A stretch of 64,000 nt of DNA from NCBI GenBank assembly GCA_023238725.1, contig CM041538.1, positions 1,704,182 through 1,768,181 on the forward strand, in the 5' to 3' direction. The stretch's first letter is position 1; each line of letters opens with the position of its first letter. A program made the position numbers and the translations under genes. Positions 11,390 through 24,769 of the stretch are shown here, piece after piece. Under the pieces are notes generated by a model. That model was given only the letters and a program-made list of their open reading frames with translations, was not told the origin of the DNA and ran no database searches. The stretch is from Scortum barcoo (taxonomy: Eukaryota > Chordata > Actinopteri > Centrarchiformes > Terapontidae).

Positions 11390-11960
11390 CTAATCAACCA
11401 TCTCCAAATTGTCTGTCCTGTGTAAGGTTCTGGAATGCCTTGAGTGACTAACAGTTCTTATCTCATATCAATCTTATCTGATTTGCAAATAAATTTCTAG
11501 AAAAAAAAAAGCAGCCTTAAAAGTGGTTAATATTTTATTAAATCTCTGGACAACAAATACCCTTGCCCTTTTATTGATTTATCCAAGGCTTTTCACACTG
11601 GATTGTGCAATTTTGAAGCCATGACTTATCAGTATAGGAGTTTAAGAACTGTAGAATAGTTGTCTGTTGTTCTGAAAATGATCTGGCAGAGATCTGTGTG
11701 TGTAGGAAGAAGGTCTTACTTCTAGCTCCCTTAGTGTATTTAAAGGCATACACCAGGGATCTCCTGGGACCACCACAATGCATTATACATAAACAATTTT
11801 GATCAAAATGTTTCCAATGCAAATTCCACCTCGGTGCCTATAATACTGTGATATGCTGCTCTGCATCTACACCAAACCAGTCTCTTCTCAGCTACAACTT
11901 GCTTTTAATAGTATGCAGTGTACCCTGTGTGATTTAAAACTTTAAATGCTGACAAAAAAA
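11390..11960 (+). pseudogene. Decayed LINE reverse transcriptase
   Basis: A non-LTR reverse transcriptase broken by stops and frameshifts. Recognisable pieces in order: N-H-L-Q-I-V-C (fingers, about 11395), A-A-L-K-V-V-N near 11515, L-L-I-D-L-S-K-A-F-H-T-L-D (motif A, near 11570; family F-I-D-L-S-K-A-F-D-T-V-D), L-K-A-Y-T-R-D-L-L-G-P-P near 11740 (motif B, family K-G-V-P-Q-G-S-I-L-G-P) and C-C-S-A-S-T near 11855, just after where the Y-A-D-D box should be. The A-D-D catalytic core is not intact. The motif style fits CR1/L2-type elements. An A-rich tract follows at 11955. Confidence 0.7.
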
Positions 11961-11986
11961 AAAAATAAATAAATAAAAATAAAAAG
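11953..11986. repeat. A-rich / (AAAT)n tract
   Basis: A simple A-rich tract with AAAT units next to the LINE relic. Confidence 0.8.
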
Positions 11987-12555
11987 CAATTTCAAATGCA
12001 AAATCAAAGCTACTGAACCTTCCCTCATCTGACCATCACCTTTTCAGTGCTCTGAAACTGAGTCTGCATGATAGTACAAATATATTGGAATAATAAGCAA
12101 TGATTCTCTCATTTAAAGTTAGCAATTTCATTTTAAAGCATTTGTTTGCATTTTTTAAATCCTTTTTACAACCAACCAGAAATCCATAAATCAAATGTTC
12201 TAACAAAAAACTGTGGCTGTCGCAGGCCTGTAATAAAGATGGCCTACCTGCTTGTCTGCCTATGTACCAGCTTAGCTGCATGTTCTCTTCCCATGCACGC
12301 ATTGTGCATGACTGGAGTGTTCCACAAGGCTAGGTAGAAATAGTGAAATAGTGAATAGAATAAGCTAGCTAGTGGTGGTGCAAGCTGTAGTCCAACAAGA
12401 AAAGAAAGATGGAGGAACATCAGTATGGCTTTTCAAAAATGGTGAGGACTGAGGAAGTTGAGGGGCTGAAAAGTGACACTGTCAGTACTAATAGTCATGA
12501 TACTATCTTACCTGTTTCTGTGGGGTTGCAACACTTACCTGTGAGGTGGAGTTCA
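11987..12555. other. Intergenic DNA, nothing recognised
   Basis: No element ends or protein motifs. Two overlapping frames on opposite strands (12036-12337) lack support. Confidence 0.4.
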
Positions 12556-12559
12556 TCAC

Positions 12560-12972
12560 AAAGGCTCAACACAACATGATCCAGGAAATGGACTACCTAG
12601 TTATCTCTTCATCCCTGATGCAGTTTACTCAGTTGCACTTTTTCAGCTGCTACATGCTTCAAAATCTTTCCTGCAACCCAAGTATTAGCCACATTCTGTC
12701 ACTTTTAAAGCAACAGTTTTGGTGAGTCACCCTGGAAGCAGACGCAGTTTATGTTCTTGCCTGTAGAATGTGTGTTCAAAGCAAGGCCTCTCACCAGCCT
12801 CCTGCATGTCTGCTTCATCCTCTGCCTATTCCTGGTCATCCTTGGTCATCCTTGGTCATCTTAGATTTTGTCTAGAAGCAACACAGTCATACTCACCATT
12901 GTAGACCACCTTTCCAAGGCAGCCCACTTCGTTGCTCTCCCCAAGCTACCCTCAGCCTCTGAAAGCATGTTC
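12560..12972 (+). pseudogene. Ty3/gypsy integrase relic, N-terminal part
   Basis: A decayed pol fragment. A zinc-binding-like block with C-R-M-C-V-Q-S-K-A-S-H-Q-P-P lies about 12765-12805, then L-L-H-P-L-P-I-P-G-H-P-W. Next comes N-T-V-I-L-T-I-V-D-H-L-S-K-A-A-H-F-V-A-L (about 12875-12945), the first catalytic-aspartate region of fish Ty3/gypsy integrases (usual V-D-R-F-S-K-A-A-H-F). A 10-12 bp unit CCTTGGTCAT is triplicated at 12835-12862, and an in-frame stop follows D-F-V. The relic is split by the antisense LTR at 12973. Confidence 0.75.
12833..12862. repeat. Short tandem triplication in gypsy relic
   Basis: The unit CCTGGTCATCCTTGGTCATC is three near-identical 10-12 bp copies. It shifts the integrase frame. 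Confidence 0.8.
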
Positions 12973-13352
12973 TGTTAACCCAAATGCAGGAGAGCACAAG
13001 CAGGAGAGTTTTTAAGAGTTTTAATAAAGGCTAGATCTTACAATCTTCCATGGTAGGTCAAGATGACATGAATAATCATAACACAATATGTCAAGACAAA
13101 GAGAACAGTCTAGCAAGAAGACATGTGAAACGCAGACAATATATACACAAGAGGTGATAGGGGAACAGGTGGAAACAATCAGGGCTGGGGCAGAGACAAT
13201 CACACAGGCGGGAAACACACAATGGCAGGAAGTTAAGGGACCTGAAACGAGAGGAGAGATTAGGGATTTCAAAATAAAGCAGACAAGCCAGAACAGGAAA
13301 CAGAAAACATGACAGACATAAAAAAACTTAACAGATTTGATGAGACATAACA
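12973..13352 (-). mobile_element. Antisense solo LTR inside gypsy integrase
   Basis: Bounded by TGTTAACCC and GACATAACA, so on the minus strand it reads TGTTATGTC...CTGCATTTGGGTTAACA. Internal blocks CCTGTTCTGG, ACTTCCTGCCATTGTGTG, CACCTGTTCCCC, a TATATA stretch and a TTTATTAAA polyadenylation-like site occur in LTR order. Flanks GTTC (left) and GTTA (right) could be a 4-bp target duplication with one change. The surrounding integrase continues after it, which fixes the insertion as younger than the gypsy copy. It is related to the element at 6838-7368. Confidence 0.7.
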
Positions 13353-13745
13353 GTTAAGGCATTTCAGTTGAGACCACAGTCCTCAATTCATTTCCCAAGT
13401 ATGGAGTTCCTCTTGTCAAATCCTGTGCATTACCTACCACCCCTGTCCCCCTCCACCCCAGAAAGGGGAGATTGCTGTGCCCTCAGTCTAGTGGCACCTC
13501 AGACACTGCTGTAAAATCTGGAGAGAGAGTCATGCCAGCCTGCTCCGGACGGCCGAGCACATCAAGCATGTTGGCCCCCAACCACACTGAGAAAGGTCAG
13601 AAAGGTCTGCCCAAAACAGACACCAGAAAACTCTCCCCACAAAACAAAACCCTCATTCCATCTGCAGTCAGATTCAAGTTACTCAGATGAGATGAGAATT
13701 CAGCCATTTTCCATGTGTCTCAGCTCAAACCAGTGTTTTATAGCT
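13353..13745 (+). pseudogene. Ty3/gypsy integrase relic, C-terminal part
   Basis: The continuation of the integrase after the inserted LTR. H-S-P-Q-F-I-S-Q-V-W (about 13375-13410) corresponds to the second catalytic-aspartate block (usual D-R-G-P-Q-F). S-L-L-R-T-A-E-H-I-K follows near 13540. Then G-Q-K-G-L-P, T-R-K-L-S-P and I-P-S-A-V-R-F-K-L-L-R (about 13600-13690) match the GPY/chromodomain-side region, and F-H-V-S-Q-L-K-P-V (13706-13732) matches the usual polyprotein end. About 15-20 residues are missing at the junction. Stops make it non-functional. Confidence 0.75.
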
Positions 13746-13777
13746 CTTAATTCTCCCCCTCCATCTGGTCATATCAT

Positions 13778-14182
13778 TGTTATGGTCTCCACCATAACTG
13801 CAGTGTTTCCATGATGTCTCCATGTTTTCCCTGCCCTCTTTTCTCCTGTGGTCTCCCTACATGTCTGTCTGTGTCTGCTCTGGTCGCTGGCACACTTTCA
13901 CATCATCATTTCATCAAAAACAGCAGTATTTCAGCCCGAGCTCTCCAATCTTGACTCGATTGTACTCACTCATAGTGGTTTTATGCTATTAGGCCTACTT
14001 AGTCCTTTTCTTGCTCTTTGTGTTTGTTGCTGTGCTAAGTTGTTTGTGTTTGTGCCAGCCAGCCTCCTCACTCCGCTTACTTCATCTGTGCCACTCCTAT
14101 ACCAGGTACCAGTCCACCTCTAAACCTATTATTCACCCATCCATGCCAAGAGCTTTCAATAAATCTTTAATATTTTTGACAT
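13778..14182 (+). mobile_element. Possible 3' LTR of the gypsy relic
   Basis: Begins TGTTATGGTCTCC shortly after the polyprotein end and closes with CAATAAATC (polyadenylation-like, about 14157) followed by TTTTTGACA. The position downstream of pol and the pyrimidine-rich body suit a 3' LTR. Boundaries and target duplication are not confirmed. Confidence 0.4.
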
Positions 14183-15474
14183 TTAGAGATTGAGGTCAGC
14201 CTAGTGGTTGATTAGTAACTCTAAAGTGCATATGTTACCAGGAGACTGTAAAAGCAAGAATGCCAGTCTTTTCCTTTTTGAGCACAAAGGAAATTTTTCC
14301 ATGTGAGTAACAATCACATTCAAAATTACATACAATTAAAACAAAACTGCATTCTTATAAACACCCTAAAACAACTCAAATGTACTCTGCGAACTTTCAT
14401 TAGGCTATAAATATGCACTTAATGATCTCAACACTTAACTGACATTTGCATTTACATTTTTCTTTGCAGTTATCATGATGTACCATATGTTGAACCTGTC
14501 TTACCTGCCAGAGTGTGGTCATATGGTATATGGTAAGTAATTAAACTGTTCATAGTCATACATTATCTGCTCTGCTCAGCAGCCTAATCTGAGCTCCACA
14601 CCAACATTCTCATTGTCTTCACCACACACTAGAGATGGGGACCCATGTTTAGGACTTGAGACTTGACTTGAGATTCTCTTTCAAAAGAAATTGGACTTGT
14701 GTCAGACTTGAGAGCATTAAAATTGAGGAAACACAGGATGAGCTGAACGTCATTCCCTCACTTAATATCATGTGTAAGATTAAGCATCTGGTGTGTGTAG
14801 CCACAGATGACCATGACGGGCACATTGTGCCATTTGCCATTATAAACCATCATTAAGCTTAGATAATTATGAATTATACAGTGCAGTTGTATTGTTACAG
14901 ACAGTTACTGACTTTAAAGGAAAGCTTTCGGCTTTTGGCATATTTAGATTTTGAGGTAGTTTGAAGTGCAATTCTAATCAGATTTCAACAGATGCATTTC
15001 AGTCCAGATATTTGGGCCACTCATATCAGATTTCAGTGCCTTTTGAGTAACTTGCAATGTGACACACAATGAAGCTCATCAGAGCAGGATGTATACCAGC
15101 CTCCACCTCTGCTGGTATAGAGTATGATGTTTGGAGTGTGAGATGATGGATTTCCATTTCTTGTACTTTGGCACTGGAAAGCCGCGTCACTAGTGTATAG
15201 TTATTACCACAGCAAGCCGTACAGATAGGTTGGTAATGTCAGAGCACACATTCTGTCTAAAAGATCTGATTTGACTAACAAATGTGATTTGTTTGAACAA
15301 AGCTTTGCAACACACATGATGAGAGCTGATGGTGAGTGTGCTTGGATCTGTTCAGATCCACTCAGGTGTGAGACATAATAAACACAGACCAGAGGGTGGC
15401 AGAGGTTTGCTCTTTTAAGTCCAGCTTGGAGTACACAATAGAGTGTAGACTGGTAGCTGCAGTGATGGCAGTTC
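14183..15474. other. Intergenic DNA, weak ACTTGAG-rich patch
   Basis: Mostly plain. Positions 14650-14715 contain repeated GACTTGAG/GACTTGACTT words, a composition seen in some fish repeats. No ends were found. Confidence 0.35.
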
Positions 15475-15479
15475 ACTTC

Positions 15480-15565
15480 TTACCAAGATGACGTTGAGCA
15501 AGGCACCTAAATTTCTAACTGCTTGGATCACAGACTAGCAGCTTGGTCACTCCAATAATGCATGT
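15480..15565 (+). mobile_element. Possible SINE fragment
   Basis: CGTTGAGCAAGGCACCTAAAT followed by TTCTAACTGCTTGG resembles the middle of tRNA-derived fish SINEs (TTGAGCAAGGCACCTAACCCC-like). The promoter head is not recognisable. Confidence 0.4.
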
Positions 15566-18500
15566 CTATAGGTCCTGAGTAAGAAGAGTGATCTGGTAAT
15601 AAACCTACAACAGGAAATGATTTACAGCTGTTATATCAGATGAAACATCCCTCTTTCTGTACAGCTGACTCTATTTTGTGCACCAAGGAGAAAGTAATTG
15701 TTATATCTTTGCCTGAAGGTTGGATGAGACAGCTGAGCAAAGGGGGCAGGGCAGGAGACCTGGAGGTAGATGAGAGGGTCTGCAGTTCATGTCGAACGAT
15801 CCCCTAACTCTTGAAGGAAAGCATTAATGGGGATGTCTCATTTGAAACTGTAAAAGAAGAAGAGGAAAATGCCATTCCACAGGTTGAACAGACTGGACCA
15901 CTAATGCACTTCAGTCTGGTATTTTTCATTTGAAACAATGGTGTCATGCAAATTAGTGACTGACTAATTTAGGCAAGACCAACAGCCAAGAAATAAAGGA
16001 ATGGCCTTAAGGGATGATCAGCAGAGTGAAGCTGAGATGGTCTGAAAGGAAGCTTGTGTTTGGGTAAAGAGGAGCCTGAGGAGAAAGAGAATCACTTTGA
16101 TGTGGACTACTTGTCATCCAGCATGGATATTTGCTTCAAAATACTGTGATATTCTAAGCTGTTGAAGTCTGTGATTCCCTAAGGCTGAGACTCTCTGCCG
16201 CAGGGGAAAACAAATAATATATCTCTAGCTGTAATGCAAGGACCCACGGGGGAGTGATGAAAGGAAAAGAAGATGCAGGACAAAGAACAATTTAGCTGTT
16301 GGACAAAATCCAGCTCCAAGTCTTTGCATATTTGACTATCAAATTTGTCAGACTGCAGCCATTTTATCTTACTTTAAAACTATAGCCTGGAAATGCTGTT
16401 TAACACCAAACAAGATGCCAGCGAGGAGGATGACTCATCATACTTGAATTACAAACAAGTCCCCTCAAGCAACACCACCATGTTACCTCCTTTCACGCTG
16501 CTGAACTGGGGTGTTTGTTGTAAAAGGAGTAATTGGATACAGTTTTCCTTAAAGAGGAACTCCACTGGTTTTTTATAAAACTGTCAGTAATGAGTCTATG
16601 TAAAAGAAGTGCAATGCTGTGTGTGTGTGTGCGTATGTGTGCATTTTTCTAGCTTTTTCATTTCCTTTGTCAGCTATGTTTCTATTGACCAGCCTATGGC
16701 AGGACTGTGTCACAGGTTACGATTCACCATTCAAATAAAGCTTCAACACATTTTGCATAAATGAACAGGTAGATTATCAGACCATACCTATTCCTCCCAC
16801 CTGTCTGGTAATAGTATATAATGATAACAAGTTACCAATAACATGGTATTGCTGTTTTGTTATTTGTTGTTTTTCTTGTTTGGGGGCCCTCTGGTAGCCG
16901 TGGGGCCGCAAACAGAAGCTGAGTTAGCACTCAAACATCTCTGCTGGGACACAATCTTCTTGTTTTCTGTTGCATTCTCACTTACAGGTTTACACAGGAT
17001 GGACTGAAGCCTTCAGAGCATGCTGAGGGGTGGTGTGGATTATATCTCTTAGGGCCTCCTGTGCTGGTGTCCACATGTCTGCTCTGTGCAAACACATCAC
17101 AGAACATCTGCCAAACTGCATTAGACAACCGCATATATCCCACCTAATATGAGCATTAACTGGGAGGTCAGATGTAATTCCTTAGATTATGCCCAATTCC
17201 AAAAATATTAATAGTTTGAGATGAGAAATGAATTATTATATGTACTGCATACTCTTTATGTTCTTTGTAATTTTATACAAATTCAGTCCGTTTTTGATAT
17301 TCACTGGAAGAAAAGAACACAAATTGTACGCGAAAGGACAAATTACTCTATAGTGAAACTAAATGGGTATATTAATAACCATCATTGTACTGCTCATAGA
17401 TTAGCTTTGTTAAACAGGCCCCTGGCTCTCTGTAAAGTTAATATGGTCAATAGCAGCAAACAGGGATTTCCTAGAGTCTACTATGGCAGCCTGTTAATTT
17501 CACTCATATGTTGCCAAGAGACCGTCATGGCATGAGATGGTAAAACCACTTGATTTTTTATATTTTTGTATTGAATTAAATAAATGCACTGTGTTAACTG
17601 ATGAGCTTTAAAGATGTTGGTAGGCTGGTTTTGACTGAACCAGGCTACCTGTTTCCCCAATTTTCCTTTATGCTAATGTAAGCTAATCACATCCTGGCCT
17701 CAGCTCCATGTTTAACCACAGACAGCCAGTTACAAGCTTTAGTGAAAGATGAGATGCTCATGGAGGAAACTAGATTAGTGCATTCTAATACATTTTACAC
17801 ACAGCCGTTAGTGTTGATTTTCGAAGAAGAAAATAGCGAGTAGTTCATAGAACTTTATTCTTGTTTTTATAGGTATAGCTGATATTTCATCACTTTAATG
17901 CACCTTAATGTTATTTCCTTTTGGAGTAATTTGGATGCCATTACTAGGGGTACTGCAAGAGACTCTGGACCCCATGGAAGAATATAATATTGAGCCCCCA
18001 CAGATCACCCATGTAGGCTATATTGTTGCAACAAACCACAGTAGCAAAACTCATATGACCATAAATGTATCTTTGCAGGCTGGAAATCTACTTTAGTCTG
18101 ATGCTGATTATCTCACACATGGTCTACTAACATGATCATATAATGTATATACTGTATCCTTTAAGGGTATCAACATCATAATTTCAGCTACCAACATTTT
18201 CTGATCAACTTCTGAAGAACACTGAGCAGCTCTGCACATACTACTTATACTATCATTTTGTATATAGTATACTATCATTATAGTAACATATGTAATATCT
18301 GAGGGACTACTTTATGTAACAGGATGTCATTGTTATTCTGACTATTTGGTTGAAAGAAGCTGACTGCAATGTATCAATGGAAATATGATTATCCAGAGAA
18401 TCTCTCTTGGGGTGAAAATGAAAAGTGCTACCTTAAATACATTATTATTATCCCTAATATTATTATTATTAGTTATAATTATTTATTTGGAATCATCTCT

Positions 18501-18820
18501 GCTCTGGAGGGAATTGAGGAGGATTTAACCTAAAACATTTTGCCTTTCAACTCCATGATGGATTGTTCTGGTAAAACTCATACTATCAATAAACTCGTCT
18601 CCTTCAGCTGAGAGTCGGGTCGGACTGGGGAGGGTTGAAGGTGGGTCTTCTGGAGCTTCATCTGCATGACAAGGGTTAGCTATTGATTAAAAGTGATGTG
18701 GACTGAATAAACAAAATATAAGAACTATAAGAATATTTTGAGTGGATAATGTCTATAGATTATTTTTAAGCAAACTCAAACCATCAGAATGATGTTATTG
18801 TACTGTAGCTAGCCTGCATC
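15566..18820. other. Intergenic DNA with one TG microsatellite
   Basis: The TG tract is at 16619-16642. Otherwise no protein motifs, element ends or RNA signals. Small frames at 16393, 17221 and 17908 have no support. Confidence 0.4.
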
Positions 18821-20576
18821 AATATTGAGCCTCGTTATTATTAACAAAATGCAAATGTGGCTGTTTTCATGGGTACAACATGGGTACTTACCTTTCATGG
18901 AGAAAGTGAAACTGGGTAACACAATGCTGCTCTTAGTTTTCCCTTTTAGCACTTTTCTACTTGTCTTTTTTTCCTGGCAGCCTGATTTTGAGCTTGATAT
19001 TCAGTACAGACAGCGCCGGGAGGCTGGGTGGCCACTCTACACACAGACCGAGACAGACTGTCAGCATCAGCTAGTTTCCGTTGTTCCCGACTTGTGAGTG
19101 CACCAAGCTAGGACTGACTATTTTTGTTGGCCCCTGTCAGGCCAAGGCCCTTTGAAGCATCATAGTCCCACCCCAACCCTCACTCCCCCATCCCACTGTA
19201 CGGTATCACTAGCTGTGACACAATCTTGGAAAAAATAGGATCCCCAAGTCAAGTTATAAAGGTGATTTATTAAAATTATGCTAAAATATAGTAATTGAGT
19301 CATTACACCTGTAAACCATCACCATGCAAAGACACATTTCTTTGAGCTATTAAGCAAAAATAGTAGTACCATCCTTTTTGCAGCACAAGAGTTAGGTATC
19401 TAGTTCCTTTAAATCCCTGTGTGTGCTGTTTTAAATTTAATTTACCATTGCTATGGTGATCCCTTAATTCCTGTCATGGTATTTTATGACTGCTGTCATA
19501 AAACATTTGCAATATGACTTTTGGTTTTCAAATTGGTTTTGAATTGCAGTGTGGCTCTTAACAGCTGTAAGGACATGACAGACCTGACTGGGAGACTAAC
19601 ACAAGCTGACCTGACCATCTTTATTGCATTTCTTCAAACTGAAGGCTGAGCAGCTGACAGAGGAATTTTCCTGTGTGGCATCTACAGATGAGAGCTGTGG
19701 ATGAGAGTTTAACGGTGCAGCAATATCCCAGACCCCATTAGAGGCCATTCAGTGTCAGATCAAGTTTAAGTGCTCTGACCACTTACAGAAGAGGCAGACC
19801 ATACAGTACATTAAGTAATGTTTTCTATAGCCAGGCTCCTTGGCCAGTCGCAATGCTAACTGCTCAAGTCCAAAACATTATACCTTCCATTGAAGCAAAA
19901 GTGTACGCTCTCTAAAAATAACTCTCTGTACTTTGGCTTAGACTGAGGTCAGACACTTTGTCTAACATGTAATGCTCAGCTGTTTGGTGATCACACACAT
20001 GACTAGACTGCTGGAATGATTTCCATGCTTCTCCCGACAGATAAATGCACCTTGCCTGGAGGCAAGATTAGTCATGGCCTTCTCATCTCTTAAAGCTGGT
20101 TAACCATTTAGCGCTGTAACCCCACAGGGCCCACTGATAAACTAGGCCAACTTGTAAGACCTTTCAGTGGCATCACAAGCATCTCAGTATATGTGTGATG
20201 ACAGCATGGAGCTACAAATGTGCACCTTTAGAAAAAGGAAACACCTGAGAAAGATGGTGTGGCCATGGGATAGCAAACTCAAACATTTTAATCAACATTT
20301 CAATTTACGACCTAACAAAGAATCCCACACTGAACACCAAACACAACAATCTGGAGCCTGCAGTTAACCCACCTGGACCCACCTGGACTCTCAGCCTACT
20401 CTCACTCCTTTAAGTGTGTCTTACATCGAAGAAGTACTCAGATCCCGTGCTTGTGTATACATCAAGTCCTGCATTCTTATCTTACTTTAGAGAGAGGACA
20501 GAAGTGTTATCAGAAGTAAAATGTCTCCTGTGACTTATTCTATATGTGTTAGTGTTAAGTTTAATGCCACTACTAC

Positions 20577-20636
20577 TACTTTATACAACTTTACACAACT
20601 TTATATAGCTTTATACAGCTTACAGCTAGTTTAGTC
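20577..20636. repeat. Imperfect CTTTATACAA tandem repeat
   Basis: Four to five units of about 10 bp (CTTTATACAA, CTTTACACAA, CTTTATATAG, CTTTATACAG, then a decayed one). Confidence 0.75.
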
Positions 20637-23600
20637 CAGTGCTTCCTAGCCATGGAGTTGGGCCCCTGTTATTGAGTTATTGAGTTGTTGAGATGAAACC
20701 ATGTGAAAAGGTTAGAGGGGAAATGTCTCTTTGGTGGAATTCATTTGAAAAAACAAAAAAAAAGTAAATAACACAATGTATCAGTCCCAACTGTCAAACA
20801 GGCCACCTGGAGTTTTACCGTCCAACTATGCTTGCTGAGATAGAAGAGTAGGCTGGTCGAGGCCTGGTCCAGTATCATGCCTGTGTGTATTTGCTTTACC
20901 ACAAACCTTGTTACAGGCAAAATCCCAGTTTAACTGTAGGTGATGGTAGATTTAGGTGTTTAGGTTCATTAGGTGTTTGATGTCAAAAGATAATTGCAGA
21001 CACTTAGAAAGTATATTTTAGGTACAGGACATAAAATATTTTTTGTTTCTTATTTAGTAAAAAGCAGCAATAATTAACTACTGGGTTAGCTTAGAGTTTT
21101 TCAGTAAAACTAGCAGTTTAACTTCAAGATGTGGGGATAAGCCAGTTAAAGTTCTATCTGTGTAAACTACAAAATCATCATGTTCAAGGCGTCTGGGTGT
21201 GGACAAAGAGTGGGTTAGCTTTTTCTTGTACATCTACAGTAGTGGGCCAGGTATTTCTAAACTTTGTACACAATGTTACATGGATTACTAATTCAATTAA
21301 TTAGACTAATCAGAATCATTCACATGATAAGAATGGAGACTGACTGAGAGCATTTACTTAATTATTGAAATGGAAACTGATGTGGAAGGACAGTGTGATT
21401 CATCAGTTGTTCTCTCCGTCCTCACCATGGAATTTCCTTTTGTCTTTAGCTCTGTGCTCTGTGGTGACACGACCACTTCAGTAACGACTATAGACCTCAA
21501 AGAACTTAATGAAGTGAATTCTTTGTTTTATGTAGTATCTATGAGGGGCAGTTCTTCTACAAAGAAACACCAACACAAATTAAGTATAACATATATTTGT
21601 AATGTGAAGTAAGAGTTTATTGTATGTGACGTGTCTTACACTGGAAATAAAGAGAATTTATATTTTTAATATATTCTTGCAAGAAGTTGAGCCGTCAGAC
21701 AACAGAGTGTCAGTCTATTGCATGAAGGAACTTATAACAGTACAAGAAGAAGAAGATATTTACAGTGAGACAAACACAAGAGCAAGTAGAGGCGAGGGTG
21801 CTGGGTCATCTTAGCAGGTACTGTTCAAGGCTACAAAGTTTTTTGTTTTCTGTTCTGTACTGGAAAGGAATGTGGTTAGGGGGTAGTTGGCATATATCAA
21901 GGCGATGTGACCTGAACAGTAAGATGTTTCACAGACGACCTTGTGATACCTAACTTTCAGTCATAAGATGATCGTTGTCTGTTACAGTTCTTTTGACTCA
22001 GAATTCAAGCTTGGTTATTTTGGCATTGTATAAGTTAATATAAAGACAGTTTATAAAGACGGTAAAATTTCCATTAGATATTTATTTGTAACATCAGGGT
22101 TATTCAGAGTGCTAACCAAGGACAAAGAGGACAAAAATATAACAAAGACTGAGCCTTGTCCTTGTGTTTTAGAGGTACATCAGCCGTTTGTAGCTTGTAT
22201 GTCTGTTGTTCAGCTGCAGACAGATGTGTTTCAGTTGGACAGTTTTATTTCTGATCGAAAAAGTACATTATAATGAAATGCTTATTTAGCTTTTATTGTT
22301 TGTGGAAAAAAAAGAAAACATACCAATTCATTTCGGCCATAGACTGATTAACATGTAATATTCTACACAGAGCAGAAGTGGTGCTCAGATAAGAGGGCTG
22401 GCTGTAGTGTAATGAGCATCTTCAGATTGAGTGGGAGTCAACTATCAGCTATTTCCTCTTACACAACTGCTGCCATTATGCCTGCACTAGTAAACAGCAG
22501 AACGCTGTGAAAGAACAACTTCACAGCTCTCAGATCAAAATGTGGAACTCTGCAGTTGAAATGCTTGGAAAAAAATGCACATTTCATTTTGTCCATTTTT
22601 CATGAAGTCTTGTAAATGGACTTTTTATAGTTGCTTTGGGGTCTAGCTACTTCTAGATGGACTCTAGGGGTTGTAAATATTTTTTAAACTAAATTGAATA
22701 ATAAAATTAATACAACTTTTACTCACTCTAAATTATTGCAAGTGCTCATTTGGATTGAAATCTGATTCCTCGAGGGCCAAACTACATGACTTGGTCATCG
22801 AACCATCCAGTGAAAGAGTCCAAACCCATGAAGGGCTTTGTATGATTTTGTCAATTACCTCTACCATTTAAATAAAAATGAAAGTTTTCCAGTCGATTTA
22901 TTTTTGTCATAGTTATGTCATTGTCAGGAAATGTAGTTTGTAGTGTATGAGTTATGGTCCATTCACGTTTTAGTGAGAAGTGCCAAAATTAACTCATTTT
23001 GGATTCTGTTTGGATTCTGCATTATTGGTCACCTACTCACATTACAACTGGTCCAGATTGTAATACCTTTGGTACAAAGCTGATTGCGATCCTGGAGTAC
23101 GTGTTACCAAATGTTATCATTAATGTAGAATAAATGGATATGATATATATGACAATTTGTATGATACTGAGATGGGAAAAATTAAATCCAGATAACACAG
23201 AACATGCAAACAGTGAAGCAGTGAATCAGAAAATGCAACATTGTAAAAAACTGCTGCTGTTCGGCAGGCAGCTGTTGTCCTGTGTCATTATCATAATGAT
23301 TGACTGTAGAACAATGACTTTGATGCCTGGATGTCAATGCAGTTTGGGTGCCTTGCTTTAGGGCACTTCATTAGTGTTTGCATAGGGAGGTAGAGAGAGC
23401 TCCTATTTGAGTGCTGAGCTTAGAAGTGGAACGTGTTTTTTCACATAACTTTTCTATTTAAAGTGGAAAAACATTATGTGATGGAAGTTGTTCCAGCCTC
23501 AAGCATCCTCTATGCCATGTGTCACTGCCATGCACACACACACATACACGCATGCACAGACACACTCCATCAGGGTATACAAACCCAGCCCATCAGCTGA

Positions 23601-23664
23601 GATTGTGGTCTAATTCAAGTTGGCAGATAGGAGTCGGGATGAGAGCAACGAGTAATCAAGGAGA

Positions 23665-23712
23665 CAGATGAGAGAGAGAGGAGGAGGTAAGTGCAGAGAG
23701 AGAGAGAGAAAG
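23665..23712. repeat. GA-rich microsatellite
   Basis: GAGAGAGAG runs interrupted by GGAGGAGGTAAGTGC. Confidence 0.8.
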
Positions 23713-24643
23713 AGGGCAAACTCTAAAACATGAAAGTAGATGAAGGAAGATATTCAACTCGACAGTATCTGAGCCCGCTTTGAGAGATGGAAGGGAGATA
23801 CTGGACCAGAATTAGATGCTCTTCATTTGCCAAAACTGTGCTGCAGTTTTTGTGGGTTGTCACAGAGGTTCACAGAAGCTTCAACAACTGATGTTGTGTT
23901 TCAAGTAGAACTTGACACACTGCGAGGCATGTTAGGCTGTCAGTCTTTAGTTATTGACATCAATTCACAGTAAACATTATAGCAAGCATTGTCAAAGCGA
24001 TGGAGGTCATGTAAGAGGTTCATTAATGTTTAACCTGTGACTTGATCCGAATTTTGATTCTTTATCGCACAGCATATGATATCATGTTCTGCCAATAAGA
24101 GGAATAATTTTGGAAGTATAGAAGTGAATCAAATCTCAAGCAATTTCAGTTAAGCTTCCTCCTAAATAGACTTAGCAAAGCAAATTATTGGTACACATAT
24201 TTTGTAGGAAAAGGAATTGAAAAAACAAAAGGGCTGAGTCAAGTCAATTCTATTCATGTTACCTGTGAAAACAGGACCAAACTGGTTTTTGCTACTTATC
24301 CCCTAATACAAGACAGTGTCTACTAGATTGCAGGCTATAAGTTGTGGGAAGTTCGAAGGTTTTCCCTGATTAGTTTCATGTGAATACATCTTAATGGTAG
24401 GTTTACAGTACAGATTAGTGAAGAGTCAGTACAGAAACAATTTTATCTTGCAGAATTATGTCTGCTTTTTTCCCCCTCACATAATTACCTCCCAGCTCTT
24501 CATATTCATCACCAGGCTGCGTGGTTGGGAACCACTGTCCTCAATGGAGAATGGAACAATGGAGTTTAACTGTTGGTCATAATAAATACATATTATAGCA
24601 GACTTAGTCTTCAAGTAAATTACCCACCCATCTATCTATTCAT

Positions 24644-24750
<107 letters not shown>

Positions 24751-24769
24751 AAATACACACACACTCGAT

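Larger units (their letters stand above)
18821..24630. other. Intergenic DNA with simple repeats
   Basis: Contains an imperfect 10-bp tandem array (20577-20636), CA-like dinucleotides near 23530-23566 and a GA-rich tract near 23665-23712. No gene or mobile element could be supported. Confidence 0.4.

Noticed and set aside
21370..21812. Consecutive open frames that might be exons
   Set aside because: Composition is AT-rich and not protein-like, and there is no conserved motif or splice context.
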